Positions 35,371-47,235 of a stretch of DNA of 64,000 nucleotides are shown here, piece by piece. Source of the DNA: Bin5 sp965221145. Lineage in GTDB: Bacteria; Chloroflexota; Anaerolineae; Caldilineales; Caldilineaceae. The notes below the pieces were generated by a model. The model had not been told where the DNA came from. It did not search any database and worked only from the letters and a program-made list of their open reading frames with translations. The stretch covers positions 2,046,001-2,110,000 of the forward strand of contig OZ244877.1 of assembly GCA_965221145.1 (NCBI GenBank), read 5' to 3'. A program made the translations under genes and the position numbers. Every line of letters starts with the position of its first letter. The stretch's first letter is position 1.

Positions 35371-35456
35371 TTTCCACTAAGAGTTATGTGACAAACGCTC
35401 TTCTCCTTCACAAATTGAAGGGGAAACCGGGCCGATAGCGAAAAGGAGTAGCAGCG

Positions 35457-38400
35457 ATGCACAGGCGGAGAGAGTTGCTGATCGGAGTCCTGATCGGGCT
35501 TAGTTTCATGCTGCTCGCTTCGCTGGCTGCGGCCATCGCCCCCCGCTCGCGCATGGCCTATGCCCAATCCAATCCGTGGATTTCGATTTCCATAGGGGAA
35601 GACACTTTGCCCCAAGGAGGTGCAACCTACCTCGTCGGCGGGCTCAACAATATGCCCCAAGACCCCAATGACGATGGCAAGTTTCACCCCGACCTCAGGT
35701 ACCGGTTCGACCTGGAGCGCAATAACGAAGGCACGTGGACCGAAGCAAACGAATGCGAAGAGTCTTCATTCGTCGGTAGCGACAACTACATCGGCACGTG
35801 GTATAGAAGCCCGCTCGACGTAGGGACCGGCTCGCTTAGGAGTTTCACCATCCCCTCGAACTGTCCCGTCGGCTCCTACAGGGTTCTGGCAACCGCAAAG
35901 TATTCCCCGAACACGATAATTGTCACCGCAACGCATGATCTTACGATCATCCATGGGCCGGAAGTGTCGATCCAGTTGTCTTCCGACTCCTTCTATCGCG
36001 GCACGTCAACCGCTGTCACCTTAGAATTCAATCATTTGAACAACATTCAGGATGACCCAACTCTCAGCTACCGCGCTGACGTCATGCGGATAATTAGCGA
36101 AAATTCCATGAACTACGCCAATGATTGTGAAGGGACAGGGCTTGGCAACATCGTTAAGACCGGCGAAACGAACAATAGCAACTTCAATTCTGAAAATAAT
36201 CCCAGTGGCACGATCGATGATCAGGATGGGGACGAAGATCAGGATGGGGACGGCGCCGTGGAAATCAGCGGCCAGATCCCCGCCACCTGTCCGACCGGCC
36301 GCTACAGGTTGACCGTCGATCTATGGGATTCCTCCAAGCGCATACTGACCTCCGATACACAAGAATTCGTCGTCAGTACAGATCCCAATGCCACTCCTTC
36401 CTCCAGGATTGAGTTTTCTCCTCAGCCCCCCGTTGCGGAAGGCACGGAAATCGACGCCACGATCACTTTCTACGATTTGCAACATGACACCGCAATCCGA
36501 GAGATCGCCAATGTAACCAAGCGAGTGGGTAGTAAGGATGTCGTCGAAGCCAGCTGTCACGCCGGCGGGATTGGATTGGGGCAGGATGTTCAGTCAAGGG
36601 TTACCAGGAACCCGATGGTCCGTCACTATTCTATTTCCTCCTCATGTCCCGCCGGCTCCTACACGATCACGGGCGTCATTTCCACTACGACCGGCACCGA
36701 GTTAGTTTCCGCCTCCGCCGACTTCATCGTCGGCGATCCGCCTCCTCCGAATAAAGAGCCGGTATTTACCCACACTTCGGGCGCCACCTATACAGCCAAG
36801 GTTGGGTCGCAGTTCAACCAGCCTTTGCCAGCGGGGAGCGGCGGGGATGGAGAGCTGAGATACACGGCGACCGGGCTGCCTCAAGGTCTTGTTCTCAATT
36901 CAGGCAATCAAACTGTCAGCGGTATACCGGAAGAGCACGGTACTTTCGTCGTTAGCTACAAGGTACTTGACGACGACGACGACGAGGACAGCAGGACCTT
37001 CACGATCGATGTCGAGGAGGATCTTACCCCTACATTTAACAACCCGCCGAGCGGCACGTACTCGGCAAGAACGGAGAGCGAGTTCAGACGGGATTTGCCA
37101 GCAGCGAGCGACGGGGACGAGCCATACACGTATGCGGTGACGGGCCTGCCGCCCGGCCTTGATTTCATTTCAGACCAGGTCAACGATCCACCGCTGCGTA
37201 TTGAAGGCACGCCGGAACTAGACCCGCAGGTAGAATCCAAAGAATTCGAGGTCACGTACAAAGCAGAGGACGTGGACGGAGATCAAGTCAGCGCGCCGTT
37301 TAAGATCAATGTCACGCGGGATAAGAAGCCTTCGTTTGACACGCCGCCGCCGAGCGGCACGTATCCTGCAAGAACGGAGAGCCAGTTCAGACTGGATTTG
37401 CCAGCGGCCATCAATGGGGACGGGCCATACACGTATACGGTGACGTCTCAACCGCCTTTGCCGGCCGAACTGAGCTTCGACAAGAATTCGTTTGACATCA
37501 CCGGCACGCCGAAAGTGGCCCAAGCATACAACGTCACGTACACGGCAACGGACGTGGACGGAGACCCGGTCAGCGCGACGTTCACGATCGATGTCAAGCA
37601 GAACGAAGAGCCTACCTTTACCACCAACCCGCCGAGCGACACATACTCGGCGAAAGAGGGGAGACTGTTCACCCAGCCTTTGCCAGCGGCCAGCGGAGGT
37701 GATGGCGATCTGAGGCACTGGGTGGAGGATTTGCCCGGCAGTCTCGAATTCATCACTACCACGCGTACCATCACGGGCACGCTGGATGCCAATACAGCTG
37801 GAGACCATGTGGTCACGTACAAGGTTGCTGATGAGGACGGAGATCAGGCCAGCGCGACGTTCACGATCGAAGTCGAAGAGGATTTCACCCCTACGTTTAC
37901 CAACCTGCCGAGCAGCACGCACCCGGCGAAAGAGGGGAGACGGTTCAAGCTGACGCTGCAACCGGGCAGCGGAGGTGATGGAGATCTGAGGCACTGGGTG
38001 GAGAATCTGCCCGACGGTCTCGTTTTCATCCCAGCAACGCGTACGATCACGGGCACGCTGAATGCCAATACGGCTGGGGACCATGTGGTCACATACAAGG
38101 TTGCTGATGAGGACGGAGACGAGGCCAGCGCGACGTTCACGATTGAAGTCGAGGAGAATGTGACGCCTACCTTCACCAACCCGCCGAGCGGCGCCCACCC
38201 GGCGAAAGAGCGCAGACCGTTCACACTGACGTTGCAAGCGGGAAGCGGAGGGGATGGATCGCTACGCCACTGGGTTGAGGGTTTGCCCGACGGACTCCAA
38301 TTTAACACAACCACGTTTACGATTACGGGCACGCCGAGTGAAATTCCAGATGGGATACTTGCTTCAGTCAATCAGGTCACGTACAAGGTTGCTGATGAGG

Positions 38401-39944
38401 ACGGAGACGAGGGCAGCGCGACGTTCACGATAGAGGTCAGGCAGAACGAAAAGCCAACTCTGCCAAACCTGTCGAGCGAAATCTATGCGGCCAAAGAGCG
38501 CAGACCGTTCACACTGACGTTGCAAGCGGCAAGCGGCGGGGAAGGAAACCTGACCCATTCGGTCGACGGTTTGCCCGACGGTCTCGAATTCAATCCAACC
38601 ACGTTTACGTTCGCGGGCATGCCGACTACGGGTACAGCTAAGGAGTATGAGGTCAGGTACAAGGTGAAGGACGAGGACCCGGAAGTAGTCAGCACGACCT
38701 TCAAGATAGTGGTCAGCGCAAACGAAATGCCAACTATTACAGACCTGCCCATCGAAGTCTCTACGGCGAAAGAGAGGCGGCTGTTCGAGCAGGATTTGCC
38801 AGCGGCAAGCGGCGGGGAAGGAAACCTGACGTATTGGGTCGAGGGTTTGCCCGACGGCCTCGATTTCATTGCAGACACGCGTAAGATCACGGGCACTCTG
38901 GCTAACAATACAGCTGGAACCCATGTAGTCACCTACAAAGTGAAAGACGACGATCCGGAGGTAGTCAGCACGACATTCAAGATAGTGGTCAGTGCGAACG
39001 CAAAGCCAACGCTGACAGACCTGTCGAACGAAGTCTATCTGGCGAAAGAGCAGCGGCTGTTCCCGAAGGTTCTGCCAGCGGGAAGCGGCGGGGAAGGGAA
39101 CCTGACGCATTGGGTAGAGGATTTGCCCGACGGTCTCGACTTCATCCCAGCCACATTCACCATCACGGGCACTCTGGCTACCAATACAGCTGGCGAGCAT
39201 GTGGTCACGTACAAAGTGAAAGACGACGATCCGGAAGTGACCAGCACGACGTTTAAAATCACTGTTTACGAACTGCCGACATTGGACCCAATCTCCGATG
39301 TCTCGACCACAAAGGACGAAGAGTTTTCTCTCAAGCCCTCCACAGTGAAAGGGGGAAGGGCGCCGTTCACCTATACGACGACCACTTTGCCGACGGGACT
39401 GACCTTCAACAAGACAAGTCACGCCATAGAAGGCACACCGACGGAGGAGAAAGACACTGATGTTACCTTTACCGTGACCGACGCCGACGGAGACACGGCC
39501 AGCGTCGAATTCCAGATTTCGGTCAAGCAAGGCGATACGGAGCCGAGTTTTCCAGCTCAAATGTCCCTTGAGGACCAGACCGCGCGAGTGGGGAGTTATT
39601 TCGAACTGCTGAATCTGCCTAATGCGTCTGGCGGGAACAGACCCTACATCTATAGGGCCACAGGTTTGCCGGCCGGATTGGCCCTTTACATAACCGACAC
39701 ACAAGTCATCACCGGCACGCCAGAGCCTGTGACAGGTGGCAACTATCCAGTCACATATACGGTAACATATGCGGTTACGGATAGAGACCTGGACGAGGTG
39801 GCGTTAACGTTTGCGATTGTTGTCACTGAGGATCATCAGCCGGATACTCCTATTGTTTCAAATTACATTGCAAAGCTGACTGTAACTACTCAGCCATTAC
39901 CCAAAGTGCGACTTTCAATGGGCAACCAAGTCATCCAAGTGTAA
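35457..39944 (+). CDS. Giant secreted Ig-like repeat protein (N-terminal part)
   Basis: A 1495-residue protein beginning with a signal peptide (MHRRRELLIGVLIGLSFMLL, likely cut after MAYA near residue 36). Three modules of about 110 residues follow, each with two cysteines (for example NECEESS with SNCPVGSY), probably disulfide-linked. From about residue 433 come eleven repeats of 85-100 residues in the putative-Ig (He_PIG/cadherin-like) style: P(T/S)F..PPSGTY.AKEG..F, GLP.GL.F, ITGTP, VTYKV.DEDGD..S.TF.I.V. Such repeats form extended stalks for adhesion or surface display, often binding Ca2+ through the DEDGD loops. Repeats 4-6 and 7-9 are nearly identical at the DNA level. It ends abruptly at TAATAA in a half-repeat, and the same frame resumes at 40113. 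Confidence 0.85.
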   Translation: MHRRRELLIGVLIGLSFMLLASLAAAIAPRSRMAYAQSNPWISISIGEDTLPQGGATYLVGGLNNMPQDPNDDGKFHPDLRYRFDLERNNEGTWTEANECEESSFVGSDNYIGTWYRSPLDVGTGSLRSFTIPSNCPVGSYRVLATAKYSPNTIIVTATHDLTIIHGPEVSIQLSSDSFYRGTSTAVTLEFNHLNNIQDDPTLSYRADVMRIISENSMNYANDCEGTGLGNIVKTGETNNSNFNSENNPSGTIDDQDGDEDQDGDGAVEISGQIPATCPTGRYRLTVDLWDSSKRILTSDTQEFVVSTDPNATPSSRIEFSPQPPVAEGTEIDATITFYDLQHDTAIREIANVTKRVGSKDVVEASCHAGGIGLGQDVQSRVTRNPMVRHYSISSSCPAGSYTITGVISTTTGTELVSASADFIVGDPPPPNKEPVFTHTSGATYTAKVGSQFNQPLPAGSGGDGELRYTATGLPQGLVLNSGNQTVSGIPEEHGTFVVSYKVLDDDDDEDSRTFTIDVEEDLTPTFNNPPSGTYSARTESEFRRDLPAASDGDEPYTYAVTGLPPGLDFISDQVNDPPLRIEGTPELDPQVESKEFEVTYKAEDVDGDQVSAPFKINVTRDKKPSFDTPPPSGTYPARTESQFRLDLPAAINGDGPYTYTVTSQPPLPAELSFDKNSFDITGTPKVAQAYNVTYTATDVDGDPVSATFTIDVKQNEEPTFTTNPPSDTYSAKEGRLFTQPLPAASGGDGDLRHWVEDLPGSLEFITTTRTITGTLDANTAGDHVVTYKVADEDGDQASATFTIEVEEDFTPTFTNLPSSTHPAKEGRRFKLTLQPGSGGDGDLRHWVENLPDGLVFIPATRTITGTLNANTAGDHVVTYKVADEDGDEASATFTIEVEENVTPTFTNPPSGAHPAKERRPFTLTLQAGSGGDGSLRHWVEGLPDGLQFNTTTFTITGTPSEIPDGILASVNQVTYKVADEDGDEGSATFTIEVRQNEKPTLPNLSSEIYAAKERRPFTLTLQAASGGEGNLTHSVDGLPDGLEFNPTTFTFAGMPTTGTAKEYEVRYKVKDEDPEVVSTTFKIVVSANEMPTITDLPIEVSTAKERRLFEQDLPAASGGEGNLTYWVEGLPDGLDFIADTRKITGTLANNTAGTHVVTYKVKDDDPEVVSTTFKIVVSANAKPTLTDLSNEVYLAKEQRLFPKVLPAGSGGEGNLTHWVEDLPDGLDFIPATFTITGTLATNTAGEHVVTYKVKDDDPEVTSTTFKITVYELPTLDPISDVSTTKDEEFSLKPSTVKGGRAPFTYTTTTLPTGLTFNKTSHAIEGTPTEEKDTDVTFTVTDADGDTASVEFQISVKQGDTEPSFPAQMSLEDQTARVGSYFELLNLPNASGGNRPYIYRATGLPAGLALYITDTQVITGTPEPVTGGNYPVTYTVTYAVTDRDLDEVALTFAIVVTEDHQPDTPIVSNYIAKLTVTTQPLPKVRLSMGNQVIQV

Positions 39945-40112
39945 TAAATCGTGTTTGGAATCTGTCTGAAAAGGTCAGGTTCGGATCAAAACGGCACAAA
40001 TGGTGCGAATTATGGCGTGTAGATGGAGGATTCACGCTTTCCGGCAGCCATTTTTGGCCTTTTTGCCGATGACCGTTCTTTTTCAAACAACTTCCCAGAC
40101 GAGGCTGAGTAG
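39945..40112 (+). other. Degenerate junction with in-frame stops inside the surface-protein gene
   Basis: Reading on in the frame of 35457-39944 gives TAA TAA, a short open stretch, TAG, another open stretch (MEDSRFPAAIFGLFADD) and TAG at 40110-40112. These 168 bases do not resemble the flanking repeats. They look like a decayed or inserted stretch replacing the front of a repeat rather than a regulated intergenic region; no promoter or terminator is evident. Confidence 0.6.
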
Positions 40113-42671
<2,559 letters not shown>

Positions 42672-42753
42672 CGGCATTCCCGGTCAAATGCGCTTCCAAA
42701 GAGCGGGCGCCATTGCGATTCCCTTACAGTATGCAGTTTGCCTGTGAACAGAG

Positions 42754-42786
42754 AAGCCCCCCTGTCACTTGGACAGCGGGGGCTTT
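42754..42786 (+). terminator. Rho-independent terminator after the surface protein
   Basis: AAGCCCCCCTGTC pairs with GACAGCGGGGGCTT (one bulged base) around an ACTTG loop, followed by TTACATTTC. It lies about 80 bases past the stop at 42671. The rest of 42672-43020 shows no gene. Confidence 0.75.
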
Positions 42787-43020
42787 ACATTTCAGAGTCG
42801 TTAAAGAGTAGGGGGTGAGAGCGAAGTCTGTGTCAGAACTGTTGCTCTTGCAGTTTGGAGAATGCAACAGTTCGCGGATGCACGGGCAAGATTTTCCAAG
42901 ACACCGGATTACCAGATCACCTGCGATTTGAGCGCAACCCGCTAGATTCGTCGATAGCGTGACGCAATATGCAATACGATGTACGGACAGGCACACATCT
43001 CTGTGTCGAATTCGTCCGGC

Positions 43021-43440
43021 CTATTCCCGCACGTTCCCCAAACGCGTCCCTTCGGCCACATCCGTGTCACTCTCAAAGTCGAGCCGATACCCGTCCGGGT
43101 CGCTGAGAGAAGTGACCCACATCCCATTGCCAACCATCGGTTCCGTCGCGTCGAGGCCGCTGGCCCGGACTTCACGGTAGAATTGCACAGCGTCTTCACA
43201 GAGGAAGAAGATCGAGACGCCTTCGCCTACCTTTCCGCATGGCGTCCACGAATCGTGCCCCTCGGACGGGAACTCTTGCAGCATCAGAGCGGCTTCGCCC
43301 AGGGTGAGCCAGCACCATCACAGTTTGCCGTCCGGCTCCCACTTGTCTCTGATCTGGCAGCCTAAGCCCTCCACATAGAAGCGAATGGATGCTCCTATAT
43401 TGGAAACCCTGAAGAAGGGCACTGCCTGTCTTACATTCAT
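43021..43440 (-). pseudogene. VOC/glyoxalase-family gene with in-frame TGA
   Basis: From the ATG at 43440 the frame reads MNVRQAVPFFRVSNIGASIR then FYVEGLGCQIRDKWEPDGKL, hits TGA at 43320-43318 (codon 41), and continues WCWLTLGEAALMLQEF to a normal end at 43021 (139 residues in all). Both halves match one vicinal-oxygen-chelate domain of bleomycin-resistance or glyoxalase type, with FYREVRASGL and DPDGYRLDFES in the second half. A single base change probably inactivated it. Without the stop it would be a standard small VOC protein of unknown substrate. Confidence 0.75.
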
Positions 43441-43529
43441 CTTGATTCTTGCCTCAGCTCTCTGGTGGCTCAGGATGGAAGCCCAATTTCAATGCCTCGC
43501 TTGCGCGCTGAATTCCGACGCCAACACCG

Positions 43530-44693
43530 CTACCAGTTCGTGTATGACCCGTCGCGGCGGTGCAGGTGCGGCGCTTCCCAGAAACGGAACTCTTCCGCCT
43601 GCGCTCGCTCCTCGTTGAACTCCACGCCCAGACCGGGGCCATCCGGCACAATATAGCGGTGGCCGTCCAGTTCCGGCTGCATCGGGAACCAATCGGCGTC
43701 GTAAAAGCGGCCCTCCTCCGTGGGCGAGACGCGCACCTCCAACCAGGCGAAATTCGGCACGGCCGCAGCCAGGTGAACCGTCGCCGCGCTGCAGATGGGG
43801 CCAAGCGGGTTGTGCGGCATCAGGTCGATGTAATGCGCCTCGGCCATCGCCGCCACCTTCATCGCTTCGGTCAGGCCGCCGACATTGCAGACATCAATGC
43901 GCGCGAACTGGGTGATGCCGCGTTCGATGTACGGGAGGAACTGCCACTTGCTCGAAAACTCCTCGCCAATGGCGAAGGGGACGTCGGTCATGCTGCGCAG
44001 CGCCTCGTAGGCCGCAGGTGTCTCGTCGCGAATCGGCTCCTCCAGAAAGTCCAGCGTTCCCGAGGGCATGCGCTGGCAGAATGATGCGGCCTCGGCCACG
44101 CTCAAGCGGTGGTGGTAGTCGATGCCCAACGCCGGCTCCGGCCCAATTGCCTCTCGCGCCGCCATCAACCACTGTGCCGTCATGCCAATCGATTCGCGCG
44201 GCTCGAAGACCGTCTCCGGCTCGTCAGCCCTGCGGCCCGGATGGGAGCCGGTGCGAATCGCAGGCCAGCCCAAATCAGCCAGCAGCTTGACGCCTTCCAC
44301 AAGCTCCTCTTCCGATGATCCGCCCGTCGTTGCAAAACAGGGGACCCACTCCCGCTGCTTGCCTCCCAACAACTGGTATACGGGCACATTAAGCGCCTTT
44401 CCAGCGATGTCATACAGCGCAATGTCTATCGCCGAGATCGCGCCGGTCAGGATGCGCCCGCCTTCAAAGTATTGGCTGCGGTACATCTCCTGCCACAACG
44501 CGCCCATGCGCAGAGGATCCCGTCCGATCAGAAATTCTCGATAGTGTCTGACCGCGCCGACAACCGCCATTTCCCGACCGGAGACACCGGCCTCGCCCCA
44601 GCCGTGCAGACCCTCGTCCGTCTCAACCTTGACGATCATCTGGTTGCGCTGCCCCACCCAGATCGGGTAGACCTTGACATCCGTGATTTTCAT
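43530..44693 (-). CDS. Mandelate racemase/enolase-superfamily sugar-acid dehydratase
   Basis: A 387-residue protein started at the ATG at 44693 (MKITDVKVYPIWVG). The N-terminal capping domain includes GWGEAGVSGRE and YFEGGRILTGAISAIDIALY. The barrel ligands are Asp in LGIDYHHRLS, Glu in LEEPIRDE and Glu in AIGEEFSS. A His in DYHH and another in DLMPHNPLG match the galactonate-dehydratase pattern, so dehydration of an aldonic acid is the likely reaction. It lies 101 bases downstream of the aldo/keto reductase on the same strand, suggesting a small sugar-catabolism unit. Confidence 0.85.
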   Translation of the reverse strand: MKITDVKVYPIWVGQRNQMIVKVETDEGLHGWGEAGVSGREMAVVGAVRHYREFLIGRDPLRMGALWQEMYRSQYFEGGRILTGAISAIDIALYDIAGKALNVPVYQLLGGKQREWVPCFATTGGSSEEELVEGVKLLADLGWPAIRTGSHPGRRADEPETVFEPRESIGMTAQWLMAAREAIGPEPALGIDYHHRLSVAEAASFCQRMPSGTLDFLEEPIRDETPAAYEALRSMTDVPFAIGEEFSSKWQFLPYIERGITQFARIDVCNVGGLTEAMKVAAMAEAHYIDLMPHNPLGPICSAATVHLAAAVPNFAWLEVRVSPTEEGRFYDADWFPMQPELDGHRYIVPDGPGLGVEFNEERAQAEEFRFWEAPHLHRRDGSYTNW

Positions 44694-44794
44694 AGCTCTC
44701 TTCCTAAGTCTCCTCTGTACTCGATCCCTTCCAGGCGACTGCACTTACGCAATACGAAATGCACTTGACAGCAACTCTCCATCGAGAATGCGCA

Positions 44795-45727
44795 CTATCC
44801 GGCTGCCGCCTCTCGCAGGCACGCCAATTCATCCTCCGTCAGCGTCCGGCTGCCTGCCGCGGCATTGGTCCGCGCCTGATTTGCCGACTTGGCGCCGGGG
44901 ATCGACACAGAGACGGCCTCATGGCTGAAGGTGTAACGAATCGCGGCCTGCACCATCTCCTCCCCCGGCGGGACGATCTCTGCCAGGCGGCCCACCTGCG
45001 CCACCCGCGCCTCAAACTGGGCTTGCTGCGCACCGCCCGCACTCCATCCGGCGCGTACCGAGTCGGTGAAGACGGAATCTTTCGTATAGCGACCGGAAAG
45101 CAGCCCTTTTGCCAATGGCCCCCGCACCATCACCGCGATGCCATGCTCCCGGCAGTAAGGCAGGAAAGCCTCCTCCGCCACCCGGTTGAGCAGCGAATAG
45201 TCCACCTGTACAACGCTGCACGTGCCTTCCCGATTGAAGCGTTTAAGTACGTCCAGGTCGTTGGTAGAGATGCCGTAAGCCCGCAAGCAGCCCTCGTCCT
45301 TTAGCGCCTCGAACCCCTCCAGATAGACGGTGGGATCGCTCAGATCGCCCTTGTGGCAAAGGATCACGTCTACCCAGTCGGTGCGCAGACGGCCCAGGAT
45401 CGCATGGCCGGAAATGCGGATGGAATCAACGCCTGTCTTGGGAATCGCGCCGGCTGTGCGCTGACCCCAGTTGCCAATCTTGCTGACCAGGATCACATTA
45501 TGGCGGATGCCGCTGAGCGCCTGCCCGACCCGCACCTCAGACAGGCCGTTGGGGATGCCATAAGACTCGGCCACGTCGAACAGGTTCATGCCGGCGTCGT
45601 AGGCCGCCCGCACCGTCGCCCAGGCCGTGGCGTCGTCAATATCTCCCCACTGATTCCCGATGTTCCATGCGCCTAGCCCCACCGCCGAGACAGGCCAGCC
45701 AAGTCTGCCGAAACTCTTCATTAGCAT
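44795..45727 (-). CDS. Aldo/keto reductase
   Basis: A 310-residue NAD(P)H-dependent TIM-barrel oxidoreductase. The catalytic tetrad is visible: Asp and Tyr in NLFDVAESYG, Lys in ILVSKIG and His in VILCHKGDL. C-terminal cofactor binding is at VSIPGAKSANQARTN. The ATG at 45727 has AGGAG 8 bases upstream. It most resembles the L-fucose/D-threo-aldose dehydrogenase-like bacterial AKRs. The pairing with the downstream dehydratase suggests oxidation of a sugar before dehydration, but the substrate is not known. The gap 45728-45964 contains no gene. Confidence 0.88.
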   Translation of the reverse strand: MLMKSFGRLGWPVSAVGLGAWNIGNQWGDIDDATAWATVRAAYDAGMNLFDVAESYGIPNGLSEVRVGQALSGIRHNVILVSKIGNWGQRTAGAIPKTGVDSIRISGHAILGRLRTDWVDVILCHKGDLSDPTVYLEGFEALKDEGCLRAYGISTNDLDVLKRFNREGTCSVVQVDYSLLNRVAEEAFLPYCREHGIAVMVRGPLAKGLLSGRYTKDSVFTDSVRAGWSAGGAQQAQFEARVAQVGRLAEIVPPGEEMVQAAIRYTFSHEAVSVSIPGAKSANQARTNAAAGSRTLTEDELACLREAAAG

Positions 45728-45964
45728 ATGAGAATCTCCTCGTGTTCGTTATCTCAGGAAGATGGGATGCAGTGCCCACCGTAGTTACTCATGCCGAAGA
45801 TTGTCTTCCATCCGGCCAAATTGCGCAAAATGCGAAAGTTGAAAGGACGCCAGGCTCACATCGCGCCTATGATTCGCTGAACAGCCGGCGGGCATCGGGA
45901 ATCGCAGACTTGGCGAATGAGGACAAAATTTTTGAAAGATTCTGGCAAATCTGCCAATTACCTG

Positions 45965-45992
45965 TTGACAAGAGAAAAAATTTTGCTATGCT
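45965..45992 (+). promoter_or_regulatory. Promoter for the DUF2089 gene
   Basis: TTGACA (45965-45970), a 16-base AT-rich spacer and TATGCT (45987-45992). The predicted start near 46000 leaves about 17 bases before the ATG at 46017, just enough for the ribosome site. Confidence 0.6.
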
Positions 45993-46016
45993 GCGTTTGC
46001 AATGAGGGAGGAGGTC

Positions 46017-46388
46017 ATGCGAAAACTGCTGGAACAGTGTCCATCCTGCGGCGACGATGTCGAAGTTACAAGGCTCACTTGTACGCGCTGTGAGACCGAA
46101 GTGACGGGTCGCTTCGCGCCGTGCCGTTTCTGCAAACTGCCACCGGAAACTGCCCAATTCCTGGAGATCTTTGTCAAGAATCGCGGCAATGTGAAGGAAA
46201 TGGAACGCGAGTCAGGCATTTCGTATTGGACCATTCGCAACCGCATAAACGAGTTGATTGCTGAACTGGGCTTTGAGACCGAAGAGGAGGACGACATCGC
46301 CAGACAAAGACACGAAATCCTGGCCAAAGTTCAACGTGGCGAACTCGCGGCCGGAGCAGCAGCTGAACGCTTGAGCCAGCTAACGTAG
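46017..46388 (+). CDS. DUF2089-family zinc-ribbon/HTH protein
   Basis: A 123-residue protein. An N-terminal double zinc ribbon (CPSCGDD, CTRCET, CRFCKLPPE) is followed by a winged-helix-like segment, FLEIFVKNRGNVKEMERESG then ISYWTIRNRINELI. A C-terminal SHOCT-like helix pair (ILAKVQRGELAAGAAAERLSQ) ends it. DUF2089 proteins are presumed transcriptional regulators. I chose the second ATG (46017) because GGGAGGAGG lies just ahead of it; an in-frame ATG at 46002 is also possible and would make a near-leaderless message. It likely forms an operon with the next gene. Confidence 0.85.
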   Translation: MRKLLEQCPSCGDDVEVTRLTCTRCETEVTGRFAPCRFCKLPPETAQFLEIFVKNRGNVKEMERESGISYWTIRNRINELIAELGFETEEEDDIARQRHEILAKVQRGELAAGAAAERLSQLT

Positions 46389-46404
46389 CCGCCAGTGACC
46401 CTCT

Positions 46405-47208
46405 ATGCAATGGTCTGAATCTCTGCTGGCTGGATTCGTCCGACCTTGCAACGAGAGGCAAGAGCAATCAGATCGAGGAGACGCCCCCACAATCAACGAA
46501 GAACGCATCGCCATTCTCAGAATGCTGGAAGAGGGCACGATTTCCGTGGACGAGGCAACGGCGTTGCTTCACGCCATTGAGCCGATCGAGCCTTTTGATC
46601 CAATCCGATCTGACGGAGTTAAGTCGCCGCCCGCTGACAACAGGTCCACGGCCCAGGCCGAAGGCTCCGCTAATGCTGAGGCATCTTTCTCTGAAATCAG
46701 TTTGGACAGAATGACTGAGATGAAAGTGCATGGCGTTACCCCTGACTACATCGAAAAGATGAATGCCCTTGAGTTGTCCGATCTTTCAGCCGATAGGCTG
46801 GTCGAGATGCGCATTCACGGCGTTACGCCGGAGTTTGTACGCGAAATGTGTGCCCTTGGCCTTGATCCCTCCACACAAGAGTTGGTCGACATGCGCGTGC
46901 ATGGCGTTACGTCGGGCTATGTGCGCCAGATGGAATCTCTCGGTCTGCCTGATCTCACCTTAAGTCAGCTGGTCGAGTTGCGCGTCCACGGCGTGACGCC
47001 CGAAATCTTCACGGAGTTCCAGGTGTTGGGATATGCCGCCCTGGACGCGGGCAAACTGATCGAAATGCGCGTCCTCGGCGCAACACCCGACTACGTGCGT
47101 CAGATGCAAGTCCTGGGCCTGGGCAATCTCACGCCGGAGCGGCTGATTGAAATGCGGGTTCACGATGTTGACGCCGACTATCTGCGCACCATGAAGGATC
47201 TCGTGTAG
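46405..47208 (+). CDS. SHOCT-like protein with six helical GVTPEYV-type repeats
   Basis: A 267-residue protein. A SHOCT-like segment (NEERIAILRMLEEGTISVDE then ATALLHAIE) is followed by a Ser/Ala/Pro linker. Six repeats of 26-28 residues come next, with the pattern L..(R/Q)L(V/I)(E/D)MR(V/I)HGVTP(E/D)(Y/F)(V/I)R.M..LGL. These repeats occur C-terminally in various bacterial regulators and M56 peptidases and probably bind peptides or partner proteins. The start is doubtful: the ATG at 46405 has no ribosome site. The homologous start in the paralogue at 48514 corresponds to ATC at 46492, which has AGGAG 11 bases upstream. Confidence 0.75.
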   Translation: MQWSESLLAGFVRPCNERQEQSDRGDAPTINEERIAILRMLEEGTISVDEATALLHAIEPIEPFDPIRSDGVKSPPADNRSTAQAEGSANAEASFSEISLDRMTEMKVHGVTPDYIEKMNALELSDLSADRLVEMRIHGVTPEFVREMCALGLDPSTQELVDMRVHGVTSGYVRQMESLGLPDLTLSQLVELRVHGVTPEIFTEFQVLGYAALDAGKLIEMRVLGATPDYVRQMQVLGLGNLTPERLIEMRVHDVDADYLRTMKDLV

Positions 47209-47235
47209 TATCCTGACAAGAACAGGCCGCTTCCG

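Noticed and set aside
37218..39704. Several long minus-strand frames opposite the Ig-like repeats
   Set aside because: They mirror the repeat periodicity, lack ribosome sites and known domains, and lie opposite a clear secreted protein.
43318..43320. Selenocysteine recoding of the TGA in the VOC gene
   Set aside because: No catalytic Cys is expected there and no stem-loop is evident directly after the codon.
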